Part shown: one piece after another, positions 23,422-31,795 of the stretch
Position numbering within the stretch: position 1 is the first letter of the stretch
How the letters are laid out: every line of letters starts with the position of its first letter
Source: JAWWPY01 sp964412845
GTDB lineage: Bacteria; Actinomycetota; Actinomycetes; Streptosporangiales; Streptosporangiaceae
Assembly: GCA_964412845.1 (NCBI GenBank)
Contig: CAYPQM010000033.1
Coordinates: 1 to 45,924 of the forward strand
Direction of reading: 5' to 3'
DNA: 45,924 bases
Notes under the pieces: generated by a model
The model's database searches: none
Told to the model about the DNA's origin: nothing
The model's input: only the letters and a program-made list of their open reading frames with translations
Made by a program: the position numbers and the translations under genes

Positions 23422-23472
23422 GTCGACGGCGGGAGACTGTACCGCAAGGCGGGTCAGTACCCCGCCGTCGGC
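23422..23472 (+). other. Long intercistronic stem-loop between binding-protein and permease genes
   Basis: Outer arms CGACGGCGGG (23424-23433) and CCCGCCGTCG (23461-23470) are perfectly complementary, extended by G-U and G-C pairs. Inside are nested arms ACTG/CAGT and CCGC/GCGG around the loop AAG, separated by 2-nt symmetric internal loops. There is no U-run, and the permease gene starts 36 nt later. Such hairpins often stabilise the upstream mRNA so that binding protein exceeds permease. Confidence 0.7.
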
Positions 23473-23507
23473 TCGTGATAGGACGGCAAGACAGACAGGA
23501 AGACATC

Positions 23508-24554
23508 GTGAGCGATACGGTCGAGCACGCCCCCGCTGTCACAGGCGACGCGCCAGGTGGGCCTCCGTTGGGCAACGGCCCCTTTGGGCTCCTCAAACGG
23601 ACTAGCAAGACCTTTGCCGAGCAGCGTGAGGCGACCGTCTTCGTGGTCGCGGTGCTGCTCGTGGTCTACTTCGGCCTGAAGGCCCCCAACTTCCTCACCA
23701 AAGACAACCTCGTCAACCTCTCCCAGATCACCGCGCCCGTCGCGATCATCGCCGTCGGCGAGGTGCTGCTGCTGATCTGCGGCGAGATAGACCTGTCGGT
23801 GGGTTTCGTCCTGGGGTTCTCGCCGTTCCTCATGCACTACCTCATCGACTACTACAGCGTCCCGGTGATCCTGGCGATCATCATCGCGCTCCTGATGGGC
23901 GTGGCGGCCGGCTGGGTGAACGGTGCCCTCACCGTGTACCTCCGGCTGCCCTCGTTCATCTCCACGCTGGGTACCGGGTTCATCCTCTGGGGCCTCATGC
24001 TGACCACTTCCAATGCCTATCCGGCGAACATCCCGAAGTCAGCGGAAGGGATCGGGCGCTGGATAGGCAGCCTGGCGTGGGCTGAGATCATCTGGGCCGT
24101 CATTTTCGTCCTGATCTTCCAGCTCATCCTGAGCCGGACCCGGTGGGGACTGCACACCGTCGCGGTCGGCGGCAACCTGCAAGGCGCCAGCGAGGCCGGC
24201 ATCAGCGTCGCGAAGATCAAGATAGGCGCCTTCATGGTCACCGGCTTCATGGGCGCCTTCGTCGGGCTGCAGCAGGCCTTCCAGACCAACACGATCGACC
24301 CGAGCAACGCGAGCTACCAGCCGATGTTCTACGCGATCGCCGGCGCCGTCATCGGCGGCACCGCGCTGGCGGGCGGCTCCGGGACCATCATCGGGGCGTT
24401 CCTCGGCGCCTTCGTGCTCTCCGTGCTGACGGACGGCTTCAACCTGATCGGTATCAGCGCCAACCCGCTGAATATCATCTTCGGCGCGGCGATCCTGGTC
24501 GCGATGATCGCGAACGTGCAACTCTCGCGGCTGCGAAGGGCGGGTAGATCCTGA
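23508..24554 (+). CDS. Sugar ABC importer permease (RbsC-type)
   Basis: A 348-residue membrane protein of the BPD_transp_2 family with about nine hydrophobic segments. Signatures are VGEVLLLICGEIDLSVG, RLPSFISTLGTGFILWG, GLHTVAVGGNLQGASEAGI (the ATPase-contact EAA-like region) and PMFYAIAGAVIGGTALAGG. It would form the homodimeric channel for the upstream binding protein. GTG 23508 is chosen because AGGAAG lies 5-10 nt before it. The stop shares one base with the ATPase start, so translation is coupled. Confidence 0.92.
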   Translation: MSDTVEHAPAVTGDAPGGPPLGNGPFGLLKRTSKTFAEQREATVFVVAVLLVVYFGLKAPNFLTKDNLVNLSQITAPVAIIAVGEVLLLICGEIDLSVGFVLGFSPFLMHYLIDYYSVPVILAIIIALLMGVAAGWVNGALTVYLRLPSFISTLGTGFILWGLMLTTSNAYPANIPKSAEGIGRWIGSLAWAEIIWAVIFVLIFQLILSRTRWGLHTVAVGGNLQGASEAGISVAKIKIGAFMVTGFMGAFVGLQQAFQTNTIDPSNASYQPMFYAIAGAVIGGTALAGGSGTIIGAFLGAFVLSVLTDGFNLIGISANPLNIIFGAAILVAMIANVQLSRLRRAGRS

Positions 24555-25369
24555 TGACGACCCAGGCAACCGACGGCCAGGCCGCCGCAGGCCCGGCACC
24601 CGGCGTCGACGCGCTGCGCGTCGAGCACCTGTCCAAACGGTTCGGCGCGGTCACTGCGCTCACCGATATCAACCTGCACCTGGCCCGCGGCGAGGTACTT
24701 GCGCTGCTGGGCGACAACGGCGCGGGCAAATCGACCCTGCTGAAGATCCTCTGCGGCTACCAGCTGCCCGACAGCGGCCGGATCCTGCTGAACGGGGAGG
24801 AAGTCGTCCTCAAGTCCGTGGATCAGGCCCGGGCGGCCGGCATCGACGCGGTCTACCAGGATCTCGCGCTGATCGATGAGCTCACCGTCTACCACAACAT
24901 GTTCCTCAAGCGGGAGATGGTGCGCTGGCCGCTGCTGAACAACCGGGCCATGCGCAAGATCGCCCGGCAGCGGCTCGACGACATGGGCGTGGGCATCAAG
25001 TCGGTCGACGTGGAAGTGGCCAAGCTGTCCGGCGGGCAGCGCCAGGCCATCGCGGTCGCCCGGTCGGTCTACTCCGACGCGAAGATCCTGCTGCTGGACG
25101 AGCCACTGGCCGCCATGGGCGCCAAGGAGGCGGCCCTCATCCTGGACCTGGTGCGCGAGCTCAAGGAGAAGGGCGACGTCTCGGTCATCATCATCGCCCA
25201 CAACTACGGGCAGGTGCTGGAGATCTGCGACCGGGTCAACCTGCTGCAGCACGGTGAGATCACCTTCGACAAGGCGAGCAAGGACACGTCGGTCAGCGAA
25301 CTGAACGAGATCGTCATCGCTGAGTACCGCAAGGCGCTTGAGGAGCGGCACCGGGCGGCGTCGGCGTGA
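24554..25369 (+). CDS. Sugar ABC importer ATPase, half-size
   Basis: A single nucleotide-binding domain of 271 residues. Walker A is GDNGAGKST (53-61), the Q-loop is VYQDLALIDEL, the signature is LSGGQRQ, and Walker B is LLLLDEPLAAMG (the usual DEPTAALG is altered to PLAAM). The H-loop is IIIAHNY. Classical RbsA/XylG proteins have two such domains; half-size versions that dimerise are usual in actinobacterial CUT2 systems. It completes the cassette binding protein-permease-ATPase. Confidence 0.92.
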   Translation: MTTQATDGQAAAGPAPGVDALRVEHLSKRFGAVTALTDINLHLARGEVLALLGDNGAGKSTLLKILCGYQLPDSGRILLNGEEVVLKSVDQARAAGIDAVYQDLALIDELTVYHNMFLKREMVRWPLLNNRAMRKIARQRLDDMGVGIKSVDVEVAKLSGGQRQAIAVARSVYSDAKILLLDEPLAAMGAKEAALILDLVRELKEKGDVSVIIIAHNYGQVLEICDRVNLLQHGEITFDKASKDTSVSELNEIVIAEYRKALEERHRAASA

Positions 25370-25427
25370 CCCTGGTTTCATGACCCGATCGGCTGAAGTG
25401 CGCGGCCAATCGGGCAGGATTGCTCCT

Positions 25428-27029
25428 ATGCCAATTCCTCGCCGGGTGACCACGCTGATGTCCGGGCGTGCCGCCCTGCTGACCGCGCTCAGCGCCGGAT
25501 GCACCGTTGCCCTCGTCATGGCCGGCTGCTCGGCCGCGGGCAGTTCCGGATCGTCCGGGTCCGCCGCGTCGTCTGCGGCATCCGGCTCTTCCGCGGCTAC
25601 CGGGCAGGCCTCAGCGCTGCGCTGGCATTCCTGCGCGGAGCAGGGGGCGCATCTGCAGTGCGCCCGCCTTCAGGTGCCGCTCGACTACGCCCACCCGGGC
25701 GGCAGGAAGATCACCCTGGCCCTGTCCAAGGTGGCGGCCACCGCCCCGGCCAGCCAGCAGCAGGGCGACATGCTGGTCAACCCGGGCGGCCCGGGCGGCA
25801 GCGGGCTGGGGCTGGCCGCGATTGTCGCCGAGGGCCTCAATCCTTCGGTCGCCGCCGACTACAACATCATCGGCTTCGACCCGCGCGGCGTCGGTTCCAG
25901 CGTCCCCGCGCTGCACTGCGACCCGTCCTTCTTTTCCGGGGTGCGGCCCGACTACATCCCGGCGACCACCGCCGCGGAGCAGGTGCTCATCGGCCGCGCG
26001 AAGAGCTATGCCGCCGACTGCCAGAAGACGTACGGGTGGCTGCTGCCGTACCTGACGTCCGAGGACGTCGTGCGGGACATGGATTCCATCCGGGCGGCCC
26101 TGGGCGTGTCGAAGATCAACTATTTCGGCTACTCCTACGGGACCTACCTCGGCCAGCTCTACGGGACCTTGTTCCCGCACCGGGTCCGCCGGATGGTCCT
26201 GGACAGCACGGTGGATCCGGACGGGGCCTGGTACATCGACAACATCGACCAGGACTACGCGTTCGAGGGCCGGATGCTGGCGTTCTTCTCCTGGGTCGCG
26301 GCCAGCGACAGCGTCTACCGGCTCGGCAGCACCCGTATGCAGGTCGACCAGGCGTGGTACCGGGCCCGCGCGAGCCTGGCCGCTCATCCCATCGCGGGCC
26401 CGAACGGCCCGATGATCGGCCCGGACGAGTTCGACGACACGTTCCTGCAGGGCGGGTACAGCAACGCGCTCTGGCCGGGGCTGGCCGCGGCACTGGCGGC
26501 CTACCTGCACGGCGGCGCTACCGGCCAGCTGGTCAGCCAGTACAACCAGGAAGGCACCCAGAACGAGAACGAGTTCGCCGTCTACCTCGCGGTGGAGTGC
26601 AGCGACGTCAACTGGCCGCGGAACTGGGCCAAGTGGGATTCCGACACGAGGCGGGTCTACCGGACCGCACCCTTCGAGGCCTGGGACAACGCGTGGTTCA
26701 ACGCCTCGTGCGCGTTCTGGCCGGTCAAAGGGCCCGCGAAACCGCCGCAGATCAACGGCGCCGGGCTGCCGGGCATCCTCATGCTGCAGGGCACCCTCGA
26801 CGCGGCGACCCCCTACGCCGGCGCGCAGGATGCCCACCGCAGGATGCCCAGCGCGCGGATGGTTGTCGTGGCAGGCGGGGGTAACCACGGCCAGTCCCTG
26901 GCGCAGCCCCCGAACACCTGCGTGGACGGCTACCTGAACCGTTACCTGGCCACGGGCGCGCTGCCGTCCGGCGCCGGCCCGGTCAACGCCACCTGCCCGG
27001 CGCTGCCCAACCCGGCACCTGCGGCCTGA
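25428..27029 (+). CDS. Secreted alpha/beta-hydrolase, tripeptidyl-aminopeptidase-like lipoprotein
   Basis: Probable exported peptidase of the S33/TAP type. ATG 25428 gives 533 residues with a signal peptide and lipobox MAGC, then a Ser/Ala/Gly-rich tether. The hydrolase has the oxyanion region LVNPGGPGGSGLG, FDPRGVGSS, nucleophile Ser236 in YFGYSYGTYLG, Asp458 in GTLDAATP and His487 in GGNHGQS. The C-terminal TAP-type domain ends with a Cys-containing segment (NTCVDGYLNRYLATG). Streptomyces homologues remove tripeptides from secreted proteins. It lies 58 bp after the sugar ATPase, but a functional link is not evident. Confidence 0.88.
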   Translation: MPIPRRVTTLMSGRAALLTALSAGCTVALVMAGCSAAGSSGSSGSAASSAASGSSAATGQASALRWHSCAEQGAHLQCARLQVPLDYAHPGGRKITLALSKVAATAPASQQQGDMLVNPGGPGGSGLGLAAIVAEGLNPSVAADYNIIGFDPRGVGSSVPALHCDPSFFSGVRPDYIPATTAAEQVLIGRAKSYAADCQKTYGWLLPYLTSEDVVRDMDSIRAALGVSKINYFGYSYGTYLGQLYGTLFPHRVRRMVLDSTVDPDGAWYIDNIDQDYAFEGRMLAFFSWVAASDSVYRLGSTRMQVDQAWYRARASLAAHPIAGPNGPMIGPDEFDDTFLQGGYSNALWPGLAAALAAYLHGGATGQLVSQYNQEGTQNENEFAVYLAVECSDVNWPRNWAKWDSDTRRVYRTAPFEAWDNAWFNASCAFWPVKGPAKPPQINGAGLPGILMLQGTLDAATPYAGAQDAHRRMPSARMVVVAGGGNHGQSLAQPPNTCVDGYLNRYLATGALPSGAGPVNATCPALPNPAPAA

Positions 27030-27074
27030 TCACCGGGCTGCCCACGGGTGGTGTCATGCCGATACCCTGGGAGG

Positions 27075-27932
27075 GTGCTGCGCACCAAGGCGTTGCGGTC
27101 ATCATCGCTGCGCCTGCTCAATGACCGCGATCGCGCGGACGTGCTTGCCCTGTGCGATCGGGACCCGGTGGTGAACGTCTTCGTCAGCTCCCGGGTCTAT
27201 GAGGCCGGTCTCGATCCGGTCCGGCTCGGCGGGCAGATGTGGGGTTTCGTGCCCGGCGGCCGGCTGACCTCGCTCTGCTACGCGGGCGCGAACCTGGTCC
27301 CGGTGGCGGCCACCCCTGATGCCATCACCGCTTTCGCGGGCCGGGCCCGGCTGCAAGGCCGCCGCTGCTCGTCCATCGTGGGGCCGGCCGGGCCCATCAG
27401 GGACCTGTGGGACCTGCTCCGGCCCTACTGGGGCACGCCGCGCGAGATCAGGGACGCGCAGCCGGTGATGGCCATTTCGGGTCCGCCGCAGGCTCCGGTG
27501 GACCCGCTGGTCCGCCGGGTCCGCCCGGACGAGCTGGGTGTGCTGCTGCCCGCTTCGGTGGCGATGTTCACCGAGGAAGTAGGGGTGTCCCCGCTGGGCA
27601 CCGATGGCGGATCCGCTTACCGGGCCCGGGTAGGCGAGCTGATCGCAGCGGGCCGCGCCTTCGCCAGGATCGAGAACGGCCAGGTGATGTTCAAGGCCGA
27701 GATCGGGGCGGTCACCCCGCAGGCGTGCCAGGTGCAAGGCGTGTGGGTCCGGCCTGAACTGCGCGGGCGCGGGCTGGCCGTGGCCGGCATGGCTGCGGTG
27801 GCGGCCGAGGCGCTGCGCAGCGTGGCGCCGGTCGTGTCGCTGTACGTCAATGACTTCAACGCCCCCGCCCGGTCGGTCTACCGGCGGGTGGGCTTCACTG
27901 AGACCGCGACGCTGATGTCAGTCTTGTTCTAG
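27075..27932 (+). CDS. GNAT-family acetyltransferase with DUF4081-type N-terminus
   Basis: About 285 residues. The N-terminal half (DRADVLALCDRDPVVNVFV, LGGQMWGFVPGG) matches the domain that precedes GNAT in Rv2867c-like proteins. The C-terminal half has the acetyl-CoA loop VWVRPELRGRGLAVAGM and the final VSLYVNDFNAPARSVYRRVGF. The substrate is unknown. GTG 27075 is preceded by GGGA. In Mycobacterium this gene directly follows ispG. Here a regulator, a sugar importer and a peptidase separate the two by about 6 kb. Confidence 0.86.
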   Translation: MLRTKALRSSSLRLLNDRDRADVLALCDRDPVVNVFVSSRVYEAGLDPVRLGGQMWGFVPGGRLTSLCYAGANLVPVAATPDAITAFAGRARLQGRRCSSIVGPAGPIRDLWDLLRPYWGTPREIRDAQPVMAISGPPQAPVDPLVRRVRPDELGVLLPASVAMFTEEVGVSPLGTDGGSAYRARVGELIAAGRAFARIENGQVMFKAEIGAVTPQACQVQGVWVRPELRGRGLAVAGMAAVAAEALRSVAPVVSLYVNDFNAPARSVYRRVGFTETATLMSVLF

Positions 27933-27965
27933 CGGGCTTGTTATTGCGGGCTTGTTCTAGCGGGT
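27924..27965 (+). repeat. 3 x 14-bp tandem repeat across the GNAT stop codon
   Basis: TTGTTCTAGCGGGC, TTGTTATTGCGGGC and TTGTTCTAGCGGGT lie head to tail. The first unit contains the TAG stop. Extra copies therefore add only 3'-untranslated sequence. Confidence 0.85.
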
Positions 27966-27976
27966 TCCCCAGTGAG

Positions 27977-28005
27977 GCGGGCCCGCCGCAGAGCGGCGGG
28001 CCCGC
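27977..28005 (+). terminator. GC-rich hairpin after the GNAT gene
   Basis: Perfect 13-bp arms (27977-27989 and 27993-28005) enclose the loop AGA. It sits 44 bp after the GNAT stop and separates that gene from the next one. There is no U-run, so it would work as an actinobacterial U-less terminator or a 3'-end stabiliser. Confidence 0.65.
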
Positions 28006-28123
28006 ACCCCGGCCCCCCAGTCGCAGTCTCGCTACTGGCGATCCCTCCCCTTCGCAAGGTGCGCAGCCGTAGGCTAACTCGCGTATGTCGCAGTAAGTTC
28101 GCACACGACGGACAGGATGTGCC

Positions 28124-29122
28124 GTGAGCGATCCTGAGCCGGCCGGCGGCCGGCAGGCCGCAGCGAAGTACCTGCGCGAATTACTGCTGCGGCAGGGCCG
28201 CTACCGGCCGCAATGGGAGCGGCATGCGGAACGGACCAGGCAGGGCCGGATCAACCACCTGGCGGTCGCCGAGGTACTGGCGCAGCATCTCTGGCTCGCG
28301 CCCCGCGGCGCGGGCGACGCCGATGTGCTGCCGCGCCAGCTGAAGGACACGGTGGGCCGGGCGCTCTCCGGGCAGATGCTGAGCCGGGGCACGCTGGCGC
28401 TCTTCATCGAGGCGTTCGGGTTCTCCCGGCAGGAGGAGGACCGGCTGTGGCGGCTGTGGGGCGGATCGGGCCGGATCAGCGTGCTGTCCGGGCCACGCGC
28501 GATGGACTCCGGGCTCGCCGCGGAGGTGGCCGCCGCCCTGGGCCCGCGCCGGCATCAGACGCTCTCCCTGCACGACCATGTGCAGATCGGGCCGGACGGC
28601 CTGCCGGCTCGCACCCGCACCCTGCAGGTCATCGAGGCGATCACCGATGGGCTGGACCGGATTCCCTATATCTATGACACGAACGCCCTCACCCTCGAAG
28701 TCGGGCCAGGCTGCCAGGATCTGTCCAGCCCGCTGTACGAGATCAGGGAAGGCGTCTACACCACGGACATCCCGCTGGCCCGGTCGCTCGCCGTCGGCGA
28801 GACGCTGACGCTTGAGTACTGGACGACGTACAACTACCAGGGCCACCTGGACGACCCCGGGATGTGTGAGTACCGCCGCGCGGTGATGCGCCGCCTGGAG
28901 AACTTCGACATGCGAGTCGAGTTCGATCCGGGCCGGCGGCCGGCGAATGTGTGGTGGGCGACCTGGGACGGGGTGCAGGGCGGCATCATCGAGCAGGAGG
29001 ACGCCACCCTGGACAGCCAGCACTCGGTGCACCGCTACCTCAGGTCGCTGGAGACCGCGGTCGTCGGGTTTCACTGGTCCTGGGGGCCGGAAGCTGATCA
29101 GCCGGGCCAGGACCTCGAATAG
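28124..29122 (+). CDS. Unclassified protein with XRE-like N-terminal segment and beta-rich C-terminal domain
   Basis: I do not recognise a named family. Residues about 1-130 are helical and basic. They include ALSGQMLSRGTLALFIEAFG and EEDRLWRLWGGSG, which resemble the end of actinobacterial XRE-type helix-turn-helix domains. Residues about 145-325 form a distinct Tyr/Trp-rich region: LSLHDHVQIGPDGLPARTRT, IEAITDGLDRIPYIYDTN, SLAVGETLTLEYWTTYNY, then VWWATWDGVQGG and DSQHSVHRYLRSLETAVVGF. This looks like a compact beta domain conserved as a unit. GTG 28124 has ACAGGA upstream; 332 residues. Only 10 bp separate it from the ProA-like gene, so the two are probably co-transcribed and may share a role. 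Confidence 0.6.
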   Translation: MSDPEPAGGRQAAAKYLRELLLRQGRYRPQWERHAERTRQGRINHLAVAEVLAQHLWLAPRGAGDADVLPRQLKDTVGRALSGQMLSRGTLALFIEAFGFSRQEEDRLWRLWGGSGRISVLSGPRAMDSGLAAEVAAALGPRRHQTLSLHDHVQIGPDGLPARTRTLQVIEAITDGLDRIPYIYDTNALTLEVGPGCQDLSSPLYEIREGVYTTDIPLARSLAVGETLTLEYWTTYNYQGHLDDPGMCEYRRAVMRRLENFDMRVEFDPGRRPANVWWATWDGVQGGIIEQEDATLDSQHSVHRYLRSLETAVVGFHWSWGPEADQPGQDLE

Positions 29123-29132
29123 GCTCATCGTC

Positions 29133-30365
29133 GTGTCCGATGCGGAAAAAGCAGTAATCGCCTGTGGTGAATCAGCCCGAGATGGGGCGCCGAGCCTGGC
29201 CGCGGCGGCCGGTGCGGCCATTGACGGTGCGCTGCGCGCGATGGCGGGCCTGCTCCCGGAGCGGGCTGCGGAGATCCTGGCCGCCAACGCCGCCGACGTG
29301 GCCGGGGCCGAGGCCGGCGGGCTGGGCCGCGGCCTGATCGACCGGCTCCGGCTCGACGACGGCCGGATCGCCGACATGGCCCGGCAGATCGGGCTGCTCG
29401 CCGACGCCGGCTTCCCGGCCGAGAGCACGCCCCTGGGTGAGCTTCCCGGTGGGCTGCGGCTCACTGAGCGGCGGGTGCCGGTGGGTGTCATCGGCGCGAA
29501 CTTCGAGGCCCGGCCGAATGTCACCATCGACGTCGCCTCGCAGCTGCTGAAGTCACGCAACGCGGGCGTGCTGCGCACCGGGGGAGCCGCCCTGCGGTCC
29601 GCCGCAGCGCTCTTCGACCACGTCATCGCCCCGGCGGTCGCCGGGGCGGGCCTCGATCCCGGTGCCCTGCAGCTGGTCCGGACCGCGGACCGGCAGGGCG
29701 CACTGGAGCTGGTTCGCCAGCCCCGGCTGATCCCCCTGGTCATCCTGCGCGGCAGCGGGCCGACGACCCGCACGCTCGCCGCGGAGGCGGCGCGGCACGG
29801 GGTGCGCACGCTGGCCCACGCGGACGGCGGCGGTGTGCTGTACGTGGACCGGGCGGCCGATCCCGTCATGGTGGCGCAGATCGTCACCGCGAGCCTGGAC
29901 CGGCTAGGCGTCTGCAACCGGCTCAACCTGCTGCTGCTCTGCTCCGACGGGTGGCAGGAGATGCTGCCGGCCATCACCGAGACGCTGCGCGGGCTCGGCA
30001 TCGCCGCCTCCCTCCCGCCGCATGACCATCCGCTCGGCCATGAGTGGGCGCTGGACGCCGGGCGGGAGGCCACCGTGACCATCGCCCCGGTGGCCGGCCC
30101 GGCGGAGGCCGCCGAGGCGGCCAACGCGAACACGTCAGGCCTGGCCGCCACCATCGTGACGGCCGACCCCGCCGCCGCCAGCGAGTTCCTGGCCGCCTAC
30201 CGGGGAACCGGGGCGTTCTGGAACGTGAGCACCCGGCTGCTCGACGGGTTCAGGCTGCGCGGGGTGCCGGAGACCGGGATAAATGTGGATCACGTGCCCG
30301 GCCCGCGCGGCCCGGTGACGTTCCACGACCTGTGCCTGCGGCAGTACGTCGTCGTTCCCGCCTGA
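29133..30365 (+). CDS. Divergent gamma-glutamyl-phosphate reductase-like dehydrogenase (ProA family)
   Basis: Aldehyde-dehydrogenase-fold protein of 410 residues closest to ProA: VPVGVIGANFEARPNVTIDV (canonical ESRPNVT is EARPNVT), then LKSRNAGVLRTGGAA, and catalytic-type Cys261 in LGVCNRLNLLLL. Several ProA landmarks differ. The usual V-CHIYVD reads GGGVLYVD, so the first conserved Cys and His are missing. The C-terminal GAEIGISTQKLHARGPMGL is replaced by VPETGINVDHVPGPRGPV before the final YVV. No proB (glutamate 5-kinase) or obg is adjacent. It may be a second, functionally shifted paralogue acting on another acyl phosphate. GTG 29133 starts at the expected helix. Confidence 0.78.
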   Translation: MSDAEKAVIACGESARDGAPSLAAAAGAAIDGALRAMAGLLPERAAEILAANAADVAGAEAGGLGRGLIDRLRLDDGRIADMARQIGLLADAGFPAESTPLGELPGGLRLTERRVPVGVIGANFEARPNVTIDVASQLLKSRNAGVLRTGGAALRSAAALFDHVIAPAVAGAGLDPGALQLVRTADRQGALELVRQPRLIPLVILRGSGPTTRTLAAEAARHGVRTLAHADGGGVLYVDRAADPVMVAQIVTASLDRLGVCNRLNLLLLCSDGWQEMLPAITETLRGLGIAASLPPHDHPLGHEWALDAGREATVTIAPVAGPAEAAEAANANTSGLAATIVTADPAAASEFLAAYRGTGAFWNVSTRLLDGFRLRGVPETGINVDHVPGPRGPVTFHDLCLRQYVVVPA

Positions 30366-30462
30366 CCGCCTGACCCTGGCCAACGGCCCGCCCGCCCGCC
30401 GGCCCGCTGAACGCGTGCGGGCGGCGTGCGGGCCGAGCCTGTGGCGAACGGGCCGAGCCTCC

Positions 30463-31791
30463 TCAGTTGACCGCGCCGCGGCGGCGGGCCAGGGTGTCAA
30501 TGGTCACGGCGGCGAGCAGGACAAGCGCGGTGACCATGAAGGTGGGTCCTGCGGCCAGCCCGATCAGGCCCAGGCCGTTGTAGATCACCGCGATCACCAG
30601 CCCGCCGAGCAGGGCATGGATCATCTTGCCCCGGCCGCCGAACAGGTTGGTGCCGCCGATGACCGCCGAGGCGACCGCGAAGAGCACGTACTCGCCGCCG
30701 TTGATGTTGGTGCCCATCGAGCTCAGGTTCGACGCCAGCATGATGCCGGCCAGTCCTGCGGTAAGGCCGCAGAGCATGAAGCAGAGTGTCCGGATCGTGA
30801 TCAGGTTGACGCCTGCTCTCCTGGCCGCCTCGGCGTTGCCGCCGATCGCGTAGATGTAGCGGCCGAACCGGGTCCGGCTGGTCAGGGTCGTATACAGGAC
30901 GAGGACGCCGAGCACGATGAGGACGGCCCAGGGCACTCCGCTCAGCGTGGTCAGGCCGACGCCACGGTTGGTATTGCCTACGATGACCACGAGGATGCCG
31001 GCCACAGCCATCACGGCGATCTTCAGCAGGGTGACGCCTAGCGGCGGCGCCACCAGGCCGCTCGACCGCCGGCGTCCATCCCGCATGAGCATGAACAGGC
31101 CGGCCAGGGTGACCAGGACCACCATGATGACCCAGCCGACTACCGGGGTGAGCTTGCCGGACGTCAGGTCGTCGAGGATGTTGCTGGGGTTGCTGATCGA
31201 GCCGCCCGCGCCGTGCCCGGTCTTCGGGACCAGGACGATCAGGAAGCCTTCCAGTCCGAGGGAGCCAGCCAGGGTGACTACGAACGACGGCAGCCCCAGC
31301 CTGGTGATGATGGTGCCCTGCAACGCGCCGACGAACGCGCTCGTGGCCAACCCGAGGATGATGGCGATCCACCAGGGGAACGTGTAGGCCGCCCAGAGGG
31401 TTATCGTCGCGCCGACGGCCGCGTTGAACCCGGTGGACAGGTCGATCTCGCCGAGCAGCAGGACGAAGACCTCCGCCATGCCCAGCAGGATGAACGGGAT
31501 GCCCTGGATCATCAGGTTGACCAGGTTGCCCGCGGACAGGAACAGCGAGCTCCTGACCTGGAAGAAGATGACGATCGCGACCAAGCCCAGGACGATGGGC
31601 AGCGCGCCGCTCTCGCCGTTCCTGACCCGCTTGACCCAGATGCGGGCGTACTCGCCGACCGAGTCGGCGATCAGTTCCGGCGCTCCCGCCAGCACCGCGC
31701 TCTCGGGCGACGTGTCGTCGGGCCCGGGCTCGTCGGCGAGGGCGACCCGGTCTGCCGGGCCCGGCTCGGTGCCGCTCTGTGTCGGTGACAT
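30463..31791 (-). CDS. Sugar ABC importer permease (XylH-type)
   Basis: The 442-residue permease has about ten membrane segments and belongs to the BPD_transp_2 family. Motifs are LLGMAEVFVLLLGEIDLSTG, LPSFVVTLAGSLGLEG, the cytoplasmic loop FGRYIYAIGGNAEAARRAGV and FAVASAVIGGTNLFGGRG. Extra length relative to RbsC-type proteins comes from an N-terminal polar tail (about 60 residues) and a larger central region with two added segments. This is usual for XylH. AGAGGA before ATG 31791 lies inside the end of the ATPase gene, so translation is coupled. It is the third gene of the binding protein-ATPase-permease order and converges with the ProA-like gene. Confidence 0.9.
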   Translation of the reverse strand: MSPTQSGTEPGPADRVALADEPGPDDTSPESAVLAGAPELIADSVGEYARIWVKRVRNGESGALPIVLGLVAIVIFFQVRSSLFLSAGNLVNLMIQGIPFILLGMAEVFVLLLGEIDLSTGFNAAVGATITLWAAYTFPWWIAIILGLATSAFVGALQGTIITRLGLPSFVVTLAGSLGLEGFLIVLVPKTGHGAGGSISNPSNILDDLTSGKLTPVVGWVIMVVLVTLAGLFMLMRDGRRRSSGLVAPPLGVTLLKIAVMAVAGILVVIVGNTNRGVGLTTLSGVPWAVLIVLGVLVLYTTLTSRTRFGRYIYAIGGNAEAARRAGVNLITIRTLCFMLCGLTAGLAGIMLASNLSSMGTNINGGEYVLFAVASAVIGGTNLFGGRGKMIHALLGGLVIAVIYNGLGLIGLAAGPTFMVTALVLLAAVTIDTLARRRGAVN

Positions 31792-31795
31792 GATT

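Noticed and set aside
28181..30154. A 657-codon open frame on the minus strand across two plus-strand genes
   Set aside because: It is Arg/Ser/Pro/Ala-rich without recognisable motifs and runs opposite to two well-supported genes. In high-GC DNA such antisense frames are expected.
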